A DNA stretch of 14,014 bases from NCBI GenBank assembly GCA_051872395.1, contig JBJEDU010000003.1:1-14014 (forward strand), given 5' to 3'. The translations under genes were made by a program, and so were the position numbers. Below are positions 6,497-14,014 of the stretch, one piece after another. The DNA is from JBJEDU01 sp051872395. Lineage in GTDB: Bacteria > Bacillota_I > Bacilli_A > RFN20 > CAG-826. The stretch's first letter is position 1, and each line of letters starts with the position of its first letter. Below the pieces are notes generated by a model that saw nothing but the letters and a program-made list of their open reading frames with translations, was not told the origin of the DNA and did not search any database.

Positions 6497-7452
6497 AAGA
6501 CGATTTTATCCTTATTTAAAACAAATTTTTCATCTTCTTCATGTTTTTTAAGATATTCTTCTTTTGTTTTACATACCGATTTTAATGGTGCTTCAACGAC
6601 ATAAGTCGCAGAAACATAATCATGAAGAGATTGGTTTAATTTTGAAAATGCGAACATCGAGAAAGAAACAAAAATTGGAATCAAAAAGGCAATGATAGAA
6701 AGAAGTATTTCAACGAAGAAAAATAATAAAAATCTAATCGTATATCTTCCCACCTTACAGCTTAGTCCACTTGCATCAACCACTGAAAGTTTAAAAATGA
6801 GTTTTCCAAGAGTTTTCTTTCCTCGAGATATGATGATTGGAATTAAATATTCAAATATAAATACCGATAAAAATAATGGTATTAATAAAATAATGAAATA
6901 ATATGTCAATGCGACAACTTTTGAAGCTTCGATATATTCTGTTAATGAAGTGATATAAGGAAGAGCGACATTCATAACACATTCGTTATACCAAGAATAA
7001 ACATCTTTATAATCGACATCGCCTCTAATAACAATTGTCGTATGTGTTTCATCCGCGTATATAAATAAATCGCTACTAGTCTCTCCTTCACTTATTTTTA
7101 AATTGTTATATATATTCATCCCGTCTCCATCCGGGAAAAAGTTTGAATCGGAAAAAAATGAAGTTAAAGCTTCATCCATCAATAAAGAATATCTTCGATA
7201 ATCATCATCTTCCTCAACAACATAATAATCACATATTAAACGGACACGATTATTATCTCTAACATATAAATGAGAATTGAGTTGAATATTATCGATAGTC
7301 TCATTCGCGTTTTTATAATAAGGAACATTATTCATGATAGTTAATGACAATAAGAAAAGAAGGCAAAATGATATTGCCATCGTCATTAAATCGAATAGAA
7401 AGGCAAAACATCGTGTACGATATTTTGGTTTATTGAACTTGACTTCCATCAT
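6493..7452 (-). CDS. RDD-family membrane protein with large outer domain (second copy)
   Basis: This 319-residue protein has the RDD-family plan. It shows an Arg/Asp start (RTRCFAFLFD, 12-21) leading into helix 1 (about 17-40), then helix 2 (about 179-207), the loop RGKKTLGKLIFKLSVVDASG (210-229), helix 3 (about 241-268) and the closing motif QSLHDYVSATYVV (274-286). About 138 residues between helices 1 and 2 form an extracytoplasmic domain, where typical RDD proteins have a short loop. The C-terminal tail is charged and cytoplasmic. RDD proteins are poorly understood; some are linked to ion transport. It overlaps the preceding RDD gene by 23 bases and the lipoprotein gene by 4, so translation is coupled. 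Two ATGs stand in a row; the upstream one is used here, with GGAG about 15 bases away. Confidence 0.87.
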   Translation of the reverse strand: MMEVKFNKPKYRTRCFAFLFDLMTMAISFCLLFLLSLTIMNNVPYYKNANETIDNIQLNSHLYVRDNNRVRLICDYYVVEEDDDYRRYSLLMDEALTSFFSDSNFFPDGDGMNIYNNLKISEGETSSDLFIYADETHTTIVIRGDVDYKDVYSWYNECVMNVALPYITSLTEYIEASKVVALTYYFIILLIPLFLSVFIFEYLIPIIISRGKKTLGKLIFKLSVVDASGLSCKVGRYTIRFLLFFFVEILLSIIAFLIPIFVSFSMFAFSKLNQSLHDYVSATYVVEAPLKSVCKTKEEYLKKHEEDEKFVLNKDKIVL

Positions 7453-8623
7453 CAGTGGTGTCTAATTTCTCCACAACTTCTTCTCCACTATCAAGATCAG
7501 ATGGATTTAAAAATTCTGGAGAATCTTTAATAACTAATACTCTTAATAACTTATCTTCAATCGCGCGGTGATTAATATTGACGAGCATATAAATCGTATC
7601 GCAAAGAAGGAAAGCAAGAATAATCATATTGAATGTAAAATAATAAAATGGTTTGCCATTAATGACAAATAATGGCATGTATAAAATACCCATTCCAACT
7701 TGCATAATAGGAATGAATAAAGAGAAACCGAAAGTAAATATCATTTGCACTAAAGCGCGAACTAAAATTTTCTTACGACTAGCAGGAGTGAAATTTTCTT
7801 CGAATATTCCAATACGAAGTATTTTCTTGGCCAAAGTTTGACGATTTTTGGTAAGTAAAGGAACGAGAATAAAATATAAAGAATAGCAAACAATATATGT
7901 AATAATAACTGCGATTGAATGGATTAAATAATATGAATTCATCGCATTATTAAAACTATTCGCCGGAGTTAAATATTCATTGCTATTTAAAATGTAAGCG
8001 GTTGAAACTGACCATATAGCGTTCATTATTTCTAAATAATCATCAAAATATTGTTGGCTTGTCGCATTGATTTCAGTATTTAAATAATCATTTAATTGGG
8101 CTTTAGCTTCATCTTGAAGTTTAAGTGGCAAATTATAATCTCCATTATTTAAAGCGAATATATTATTGTCTTCATCATCGACTTTAAATAAATCTTTATT
8201 GACCATTTCCATCGTATAATCGACATGTAAATCATTTTCATGTGTCAAATTATTTGGAGCAAAATTCAAAAAGAAATAATAGAAAATATCATTATATGAA
8301 CCATCTTCTTTGTAATAATCTTCATTAACAAAGAACACTAAATCTTCTTTAAAAACATCTTTTAGTTCTTTTTCACTCGTTCCCTCTTCATCAAGACGAA
8401 GTAAATTAGAATCTAATAAAAGGTCACGACATTCATTAAATTTTTCAACTTGGACATTATAATAATCTTTAAGTTTTGTCGTCGATGAAATGATTGGATA
8501 AGTCGCGACAGAATAAACTAAAATAGAGGCAATCAAAAATAAAACAAGGTCAGCAATATATGATCCAACTCTCTTCCAAAAAGATATCGTGTTAGAAAAA
8601 TATTTTTCCTTGTTTTTTTTCAT
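7430..8623 (-). CDS. RDD-family membrane protein with large outer domain (first copy)
   Basis: This 397-residue protein is more diverged but follows the same RDD plan as its neighbour. It has KRVGSYIADLVLFL (17-30) at the start of helix 1, helix 2 at about 234-257, a TLAKK loop (263-267, the place of TLGK), helix 3 at about 288-318, an extra helix at about 327-349, and HRAIEDKLLRVLVI (352-365) matching the family end motif LHD-x-VV. Roughly 190 residues between helices 1 and 2, rich in Asp, Asn, Glu and Tyr, should lie outside the membrane. The acidic tail (DLDSGEEVVEK) faces inside. No convincing ribosome site precedes the ATG. It starts 5 bases after the previous stop, so re-initiation by coupled ribosomes is likely. 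The paralogy to the next gene suggests a heterodimer. Confidence 0.82.
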   Translation of the reverse strand: MKKNKEKYFSNTISFWKRVGSYIADLVLFLIASILVYSVATYPIISSTTKLKDYYNVQVEKFNECRDLLLDSNLLRLDEEGTSEKELKDVFKEDLVFFVNEDYYKEDGSYNDIFYYFFLNFAPNNLTHENDLHVDYTMEMVNKDLFKVDDEDNNIFALNNGDYNLPLKLQDEAKAQLNDYLNTEINATSQQYFDDYLEIMNAIWSVSTAYILNSNEYLTPANSFNNAMNSYYLIHSIAVIITYIVCYSLYFILVPLLTKNRQTLAKKILRIGIFEENFTPASRKKILVRALVQMIFTFGFSLFIPIMQVGMGILYMPLFVINGKPFYYFTFNMIILAFLLCDTIYMLVNINHRAIEDKLLRVLVIKDSPEFLNPSDLDSGEEVVEKLDTTDDGSQVQ

Positions 8624-8628
8624 TTATA

Positions 8629-9372
8629 TTATCTAGTTTCTACTGGCTTAGTAATGAGTAAACCAGAAAAGACAGTGGCCACTAAAGAGAAAATTGTGGC
8701 TAATAAACTACCAATATCCATATTCGCATTAATTAATCCATAAGGATAAGTGGTAGTAGTTGTAACGTAATAAGTAGAGGCAAGGGTGTTATAAATAGTA
8801 ACTGGTGAAGTATTAGTGCCAGGAGTAGAAGTCCACACTCTATTGATATTATCAATATAACCAGTTAAATTACTTGGAGCGTTACCGTTAATCGCATAAA
8901 ACCACACTGTGGTAAGTAAAATGAGAACTGTTCCAATAACATAACCACCTAAAATAAATTTATTTAATAATCCATTTTTCTTGAAAATGAGCATTAATAA
9001 TAATCCAATAGATGAAACTAAAATTAATAATAAACCAATTAAAATCATGTAATTGAATTGTAATATTCTAATTTCAGGAACAACGACAGAAGATTGCAAA
9101 TAAAAGATATTAATTGGGACATTACCAAATAATAAATCAAAGCCATAAATTGTTTGGTGATATCCTTCCATTACTGGATTCGTGGCTACCATCGATTTTC
9201 CTAAATTGGTTAAATCAATTTGAACAACTGGGGTAAATAAAAAGACCACAATTGAAATAAATCCAAACGCAATCGCGATAATAGAGAAAATCTCTTTTTT
9301 GCCAATATTTTGAAATAAATTCTTTTTGGATTTGTTAACTTCCTCGGTAGGGATAGATAAATTATTTTCCAT
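8629..9372 (-). CDS. Four-TM membrane protein of unknown function, first gene of envelope cluster
   Basis: I do not recognise a family for this 247-residue protein. The N-terminal 27 residues are polar and cytoplasmic. Helices are predicted at about 28-50, 106-130, 138-160 and 219-240. The two outer loops are about 55 and 58 residues, and the second is rich in Thr, Asn and Tyr (YYVTTTTTYPYG, 201-212). No charged catalytic motif or signal-peptide cleavage site is visible. GAGG lies 10 bases before the ATG, and a near-consensus promoter sits immediately upstream. It heads the cluster of two RDD proteins and the nuclease lipoprotein, and lies 5 bases before the first RDD gene, so it probably works at the envelope with them. 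A minor hydrophobic transporter subunit is possible but unsupported. Confidence 0.8.
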   Translation of the reverse strand: MENNLSIPTEEVNKSKKNLFQNIGKKEIFSIIAIAFGFISIVVFLFTPVVQIDLTNLGKSMVATNPVMEGYHQTIYGFDLLFGNVPINIFYLQSSVVVPEIRILQFNYMILIGLLLILVSSIGLLLMLIFKKNGLLNKFILGGYVIGTVLILLTTVWFYAINGNAPSNLTGYIDNINRVWTSTPGTNTSPVTIYNTLASTYYVTTTTTYPYGLINANMDIGSLLATIFSLVATVFSGLLITKPVETR

Positions 9373-9396
9373 ATACTATGAACCTCGTGCAATTTT

Positions 9397-9425
9397 ATTA
9401 TCTCAATTAATATCGCCTTTTTCAA
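9397..9425 (-). promoter_or_regulatory. Near-consensus sigma-A promoter of the envelope cluster
   Basis: On the minus strand TTGAAA (9420-9425) is followed after exactly 17 bases by GATAAT (9397-9402), and the -10 is preceded by TG-n (extended -10). Transcription would begin near 9390, giving a short leader of about 18 bases with GAGG before the ATG at 9372. It lies just downstream of the tuf terminator, which supports a new transcription unit here. Confidence 0.72.
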
Positions 9426-9469
9426 TAAATAAAAAAATCTATTTATATATAAATAATTAATAAGGATAA

Positions 9470-9497
9470 TAAAAAGCCCCATCATAAAGACGAGGCT
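9470..9497 (-). terminator. Intrinsic terminator of the str operon (after tuf)
   Basis: On the minus strand AGCCTCGTC (9489-9497) pairs with GATGGGGCT (9475-9483) around the 5-base loop TTTAT. The 9-base stem includes two G-T wobbles, and TTTTT (9470-9474) follows it directly. It starts 26 bases after the tuf stop codon and faces the right way for tuf. The plus strand side lacks a T run, so it works in one direction. Confidence 0.85.
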
Positions 9498-9522
9498 AAT
9501 TTATTAATTAATGGTTAGTTAA

Positions 9523-10707
<1,185 letters not shown>

Positions 10708-10743
10708 TATTTGAATCTCCTTTCAATTAAAACATGCGATTTT

Positions 10744-10772
10744 ATAATATAGCAATTTGAATTTATAATCAA
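10744..10772 (-). promoter_or_regulatory. Internal promoter for tuf
   Basis: In the 92-base gap between fusA and tuf the minus strand reads TTGATT (10767-10772), 17 bases, then TATTAT (10744-10749). Transcription would start near 10737, about 30 bases before the tuf ATG. This would let EF-Tu exceed the other str products. The -10 hexamer is the same as in the rpsL promoter. Confidence 0.6.
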
Positions 10773-10793
10773 TACCTTACTAAGTAAGATATT
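10771..10793 (-). other. Hairpin in the fusA-tuf gap
   Basis: Just after the fusA stop, the minus strand can form a 10-base stem (AATATCTTAC with GTAAGGTATT, one T-G wobble) around a 3-base TTA loop. No T run follows, so it is not a standard terminator. It abuts the tuf -35 box. It may mark an RNA processing point, protect the fusA 3' end, or bind a regulator. Confidence 0.4.
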
Positions 10794-10799
10794 TATTAA

Positions 10800-12878
10800 C
10801 TATCTAGCAGACATGCCAGATTTTTTGATGATTTCATCTTGGATGAAACGTGGACATTCACCATAATGATCGAATTGCATGACGTAGTTTCCACGACCTT
10901 GAGTCATAGAACGAAGATCGGTAACATAGCCAAACATTTCTGATAATGGTACTTCTGCTTCAATGATTTTAGCGTTCGCTCTTTGAGATTCGCCAGTAAC
11001 ATTACCACGTCTTCTTGCAATATCACCGATGACATCACCATAGTATTGTTCAGGAACGGTAACTTCAATCTTCATGATTGGTTCAAGAATGACTGGGCTA
11101 CATTTTTTAGCAGCTTCTTTTAACGCCATTGAAGCAGCGATTTTATAAGCAGCTTCACTCGAGTCGACTTCATGGTAACTACCATCGAATAAGGTAGCTT
11201 TGATATCCATGACTTGGAAGCCAGCAACCATACCACGACCTAAGGCATCTTTCAAACCATCTTGAGTTGGTTTGATATATTCTCTTGGAACTGAACCACC
11301 GACAATCGCATCGACGAATTCAAAACCTTTTCCTGGGTTTGGTTCAAATTTGATCCAAACGTGACCATATTGTCCACGACCACCAGATTGTCTAATGTAT
11401 TTACCTTCACAATCCGCGCTTGATTTAATGGTTTCGCGGTATTCAACTTGTGGAGCACCAACATTGACTTGAACATTAAATTCTCTCTTTAAACGGTCGA
11501 CGATAATATCAAGGTGAAGTTCACCGACACCAGCAATAATCGTTTGTCCGGTTTCAGGATTAGTTCTCACTCTAAAGGTTGGATCTTCTTCAGCGAGTTT
11601 TAAAAGTGAAGCGGTCATCTTTTCTTGATCAGATTTAGTTTTTGGTTCCACTGCTTCTTCAATAACTGGATCAGGGAATTCCATCTTTTCTAAGATAACT
11701 TCATTTTTCTCATCGCATAAGGTATCACCAGTTGTCGTATTTTTTAAGCCAACGACTGCACCGATATCACCAGCATGAAGTTCTTCAACTTCTTGACGAT
11801 GGTTAGAGTGCATTAAGACGACACGAGCAATACGTTCTTTTCCACCTTTTGTGGAATTTAACACATAAGAACCTGATTTTAAGACACCTGAATAGACACG
11901 AACATAGGCTAATCGACCAATGAATGGGTCGGTCGCAATTTTGAACGCTAAACAGGCAAGTGGAGCGTCATCATCAGCAGGACATTCGATTTCATTACCA
12001 TTTTCATCAGTTCCTTTTGCAGCAGGAATATCGAGTGGGGATGGTAAGTAATCAATGACGCCATCAAGTAATAATTGAATGTTTTTGTTTTTATAAGCAG
12101 AACCACAGAAGACTGGGAAGAATTCACCGGTTAAAACGGCTTTTCTAATCGCGGCTTTTGTTTGTTCCACTGAAGGTTCTTCACCTTCTAAGACCATCAT
12201 TAAGATATCTTCATCAAATGAGGCTAAAGCTTCAAATAATTTTCCTCTTAATTCTTGGACTTTATCAGCGTATTCACTTGGGATTGGTTCTTCATGAGGT
12301 GCATCGTGAGCATCTGAAGTATAAACCCAGGCTTTTTGTTCGATGATATCGATACAACCAATGAGGGAAGATTCAATACCAATTGGATATTGAACAGCTT
12401 CAGCGTTCGCTCCTAATCTTTCATGTAAGGAACGGACACACATTTCAAAGTCTGCACCAATCGCATCTAATTTGTTAACAAAGACGATTCTTGGAACACC
12501 GTATTTACTACCTTGTCTCCAAACGGTCTCTGTTTGTGGTTCGACACCATTTTTACCATCAAGAACGGTAACAGCACCATCTAAAACACGGAGTGAACGT
12601 TCAACTTCGACAGTGAAGTCGACGTGCCCTGGAGTGTCGATAATGTTAATTCTATTGCCTTTCCAGAACGCTGTTGTCGCAGCAGAGGTGATGGTAATAC
12701 CTCTTTCTTGTTCTTGAGCCATCCAGTCCATGGTAGCCGCCCCTTCGTGGACTTCACCAATTTTGTGGATTTTTCCAGTAAAATAAAGGATTCTTTCTGT
12801 GGTAGTAGTTTTACCAGCATCAATATGAGCCATAATACCGATATTACGGGTATGGGCTAAGTCATATTCACGAGCCAT
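10800..12878 (-). CDS. fusA: Translation elongation factor G
   Basis: EF-G drives translocation of tRNA and mRNA on the ribosome and helps recycle it. The protein is 692 residues, the normal length. The GTPase domain shows AHIDAGKT (17-24), ERGITITSAA (58-67), DTPGH (81-85) and NKLD (135-138), where NKMD is more usual. Later domains include GVGELHLDI in domain III and GGSVPREYIKPTQDG in domain IV, and the C-terminal EMFGYVTDLRSMTQGRG is intact. AAAGGAGA precedes the ATG by about 9 bases, inside the 20-base gap after rpsG. Its place between rpsG and tuf and full domain set mark it as the main EF-G rather than a tetracycline-protection or FusB-type relative. Confidence 0.99.
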   Translation of the reverse strand: MAREYDLAHTRNIGIMAHIDAGKTTTTERILYFTGKIHKIGEVHEGAATMDWMAQEQERGITITSAATTAFWKGNRINIIDTPGHVDFTVEVERSLRVLDGAVTVLDGKNGVEPQTETVWRQGSKYGVPRIVFVNKLDAIGADFEMCVRSLHERLGANAEAVQYPIGIESSLIGCIDIIEQKAWVYTSDAHDAPHEEPIPSEYADKVQELRGKLFEALASFDEDILMMVLEGEEPSVEQTKAAIRKAVLTGEFFPVFCGSAYKNKNIQLLLDGVIDYLPSPLDIPAAKGTDENGNEIECPADDDAPLACLAFKIATDPFIGRLAYVRVYSGVLKSGSYVLNSTKGGKERIARVVLMHSNHRQEVEELHAGDIGAVVGLKNTTTGDTLCDEKNEVILEKMEFPDPVIEEAVEPKTKSDQEKMTASLLKLAEEDPTFRVRTNPETGQTIIAGVGELHLDIIVDRLKREFNVQVNVGAPQVEYRETIKSSADCEGKYIRQSGGRGQYGHVWIKFEPNPGKGFEFVDAIVGGSVPREYIKPTQDGLKDALGRGMVAGFQVMDIKATLFDGSYHEVDSSEAAYKIAASMALKEAAKKCSPVILEPIMKIEVTVPEQYYGDVIGDIARRRGNVTGESQRANAKIIEAEVPLSEMFGYVTDLRSMTQGRGNYVMQFDHYGECPRFIQDEIIKKSGMSAR

Positions 12879-12898
12879 AAATTGATCTCTCCTTTAAA

Positions 12899-13369
12899 TT
12901 ACCAACGGTAATGTGCATAAGCTTTATTAGCTTCTGCCATTTTATGGGTGTCTTCTTTCTTCTTCACTGAAGCACCTGTTCCATTCGCGGCATCGATAAT
13001 TTCATTAGCTAATCTTTCTTCCATGCTCTTTTCATTTCTTAAGCGGGAATAGTTAACTAACCATCTCAAACCTAATGTAACTTTTCTTTCAGGTGAAACT
13101 TCAGTAGGAACTTGATAGTTAGCCGCACCAATACGGCGAACTTTTAATTCTACTTCAGGCATAATATTGTTAATTGCAGTAGCAAAGACATCCATCGCAG
13201 GTTTGCCTGTTTTTGCTTCGATTTTATTGAAAGCATTGTACAAAATTGTTTGTGCAGTGCCTTTTTTACCATCTAACATGATTTTATTAATTAAGCGTGT
13301 TACTAATTTTGAATTATAAATTGGATCTGGTAACACATCGCGTTTTGAAACGCTTCCTTTACGTGGCAT
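12899..13369 (-). CDS. rpsG: Small ribosomal subunit protein S7
   Basis: S7 starts assembly of the 30S head by binding the 3' major domain of 16S rRNA and lies at the tRNA exit site. The 156-residue length and sequence (MPRKGSVSKRDVLPDPIYNS, then KVRRIGAANYQVPTEV and LRWLVNYSRLR, ending in KAYAHYRW) are standard for bacteria. The terminal Trp is TGG. A very strong site AAGGAGG lies about 9 bases before the ATG, in a 29-base gap after rpsL. In some bacteria S7 represses translation of its own operon by binding the rpsL-rpsG spacer; the short spacer here shows no obvious fold of that kind. Confidence 0.99.
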   Translation of the reverse strand: MPRKGSVSKRDVLPDPIYNSKLVTRLINKIMLDGKKGTAQTILYNAFNKIEAKTGKPAMDVFATAINNIMPEVELKVRRIGAANYQVPTEVSPERKVTLGLRWLVNYSRLRNEKSMEERLANEIIDAANGTGASVKKKEDTHKMAEANKAYAHYRW

Positions 13370-13398
13370 TTATATTTCCTCCTTTTTCGATGATGTGA

Positions 13399-13818
13399 TT
13401 ATTTTGCTTGTTTTGGTTTCTTTGTACCATATAAGCTACGTCCTTGACGACGGGCTTGAATTCCAGCACAATCAAGTGTACCTCTCACGATGTGATAACG
13501 AACACCTGGTAAATCTTTAACACGTCCTCCACGAATCATAACAGTTGAGTGTTCTTGAAGGTTGTGTCCTTCACCACCGATATAAGCGGTAACCTCATAA
13601 CCATTACTAAGACGCACACGAGCGTATTTACGTAATGCTGAGTTTGGTTTTTTCGGTGTCATGGTTCCAACACGAGTACAGACTCCTCTTTTTTGAGCAG
13701 CAGCTTGGTTAGTTTCTTTCTTTTTTAATGAGTTCCATCTTTTTCCAAGAGCAGGTGCTTTTGATTTGACCACTGAGCTTTTACGACCTTCACGGACTAA
13801 TTGGTTAATCGTTGGCAT
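13399..13818 (-). CDS. rpsL: Small ribosomal subunit protein S12
   Basis: S12 sits at the decoding centre and influences accuracy. The 139-residue protein has the extended N-terminal segment typical of Gram-positive S12 (PALGKRWNSLKKKETNQ, about 23-39), then KRGVCTRVGTMTPKKPNSAL, GGEGHNLQEHS and RGGRVKDLPGVRYH. The lysines matching the two streptomycin-contact sites of Escherichia coli (Lys56 and Lys101 here) are wild type, which predicts a drug-sensitive ribosome at this level. AAAGGAG (13825-13831) is 6 bases before the ATG. It is the first gene of the str operon and follows a structured leader of about 90 bases. Confidence 0.99.
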   Translation of the reverse strand: MPTINQLVREGRKSSVVKSKAPALGKRWNSLKKKETNQAAAQKRGVCTRVGTMTPKKPNSALRKYARVRLSNGYEVTAYIGGEGHNLQEHSTVMIRGGRVKDLPGVRYHIVRGTLDCAGIQARRQGRSLYGTKKPKQAK

Positions 13819-13910
13819 GTATTTCTCCTTTCAAATGTGTGAATCCACAAGACCGAGTGTGTCAATACTCTCTTTAAAAAATATGACCTAAAGGTCTTTT
13901 TCACACGCTC
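13819..13910 (-). promoter_or_regulatory. rpsL leader with two competing RNA folds
   Basis: The predicted transcript begins near 13908-13910 and runs about 90 bases to the rpsL ATG. Fold A is a short hairpin, GACC-TTTA-GGTC (13885-13896), followed after 3 bases by a run of six T (13876-13881), like a weak terminator. Fold B pairs GTGTGAA (13900-13906) with TTCACAC (13837-13843) and AAGACC (13893-13898) with GGTCTT (13849-13854), 13 base pairs with a lopsided internal loop. Both folds need the AAGACC segment, so they exclude each other. Fold B ends 5 bases before the ribosome site. Attenuation or ribosomal-protein autoregulation is inferred. Confidence 0.5.
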
Positions 13911-13914
13911 ATAA

Positions 13915-13943
13915 ATAATAACTAATAAATTAGTTTCTTGCAA
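13915..13943 (-). promoter_or_regulatory. str operon promoter upstream of rpsL
   Basis: The minus strand reads TTGCAA (13938-13943), a 17-base spacer, then TATTAT (13915-13920). Immediately upstream (13944-13966) are phased A tracts of 7, 6 and 4 A, an UP-element-like region suited to high expression. The start would be near 13909, exactly where the leader structure begins. Confidence 0.6.
13920..13935. promoter_or_regulatory. 16-base palindrome in the str promoter spacer (possible operator)
   Basis: AACTAAT-AA-ATTAGTT has 7-base arms that match perfectly around a 2-base centre. It fills most of the spacer between the -35 and -10 boxes. A dimeric repressor bound here would block polymerase. 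It is AT-only apart from one C and one G, so chance is possible. Confidence 0.35.
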
Positions 13944-14014
13944 TACTTTTTTTACTTTTTTGTTTTCAGTTAAGTGACAAAGTTATTGCAACAAAGGTTA
14001 GTATTTAACATTTT
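13944..14014. other. AT-rich upstream region of the str operon, no gene seen
   Basis: The right edge holds A/T tracts next to the str promoter and a second TTGCAA at 13986-13991. I see no coding frame, RNA gene or terminator for the preceding gene, which must lie beyond the window. Confidence 0.6.

Noticed and set aside
13860..13865. A perfect TTGACA (minus strand) close to rpsL, looking like a -35 box
   Set aside because: No -10-like hexamer lies 16-18 bases downstream; the matching position runs into TTCACAC and the ribosome site. The promoter at 13915-13943 fits much better.
13885..13901. Possible plus-strand terminator GACC-TAAA-GGTC-TTTTT
   Set aside because: The stem is only 4-5 pairs, no plus-strand gene ends here within the window, and the same bases take part in the rpsL leader folds.

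Overview
The window reads as a piece of a low-G+C Gram-positive-type (Bacillota, Bacilli or Mollicutes-like) chromosome. All thirteen genes lie on the minus strand, so the biological order runs from high to low coordinates. The genetic code is the standard one: tryptophan is TGG, and TGA ends at least one gene (6493-6495, where it overlaps the next ATG). Ribosomal protein S12 carries the longer N-terminal region of Gram-positive bacteria. Lipoproteins with LTSC/FSSC-type lipoboxes, short AT-rich gaps and AAAGGAG ribosome binding sites fit an uncultured gut Bacilli lineage (RF39, Erysipelotrichales or Acholeplasma-like). That placement is an inference from style, not from a tree.

Region 1 (9470-14014) is the classical str operon: a regulated leader with a strong promoter, then rpsL (S12), rpsG (S7), fusA (EF-G) and tuf (EF-Tu). 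A second promoter and a hairpin lie in the fusA-tuf gap, and a clear intrinsic terminator follows tuf. The rpsL leader can fold in two mutually exclusive ways, which suggests attenuation or autoregulation.

Region 2 (5336-9425) starts at its own near-consensus promoter and holds four tightly packed envelope genes: a four-TM protein of unknown function, two RDD-family membrane proteins with large extracytoplasmic inserts, and a lipoprotein joining a lamin-tail-like domain to a staphylococcal-nuclease-like domain. The last junctions overlap by 23 and 4 bases, so these genes are almost certainly co-translated.

Region 3 (1-5295) starts at an extended -10 promoter and carries a small four-TM protein, then an unusual membrane-anchored protein with about five tandem barrel-sandwich repeats resembling the sandwich-barrel domain of RNA polymerase beta'. 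A complete carbohydrate-type ABC importer follows: ATPase with an inserted duplicated octapeptide, MalF/UgpA-type and MalG/UgpE-type permeases, and the start of the substrate-binding lipoprotein, which runs off the left edge. No terminator separates regions 2 and 3, so read-through between them is possible.

The most promising new item is the beta'-like repeat protein (3381-4832) and its transmembrane partner, apparently co-expressed with the importer. The rpsL leader switch comes second.
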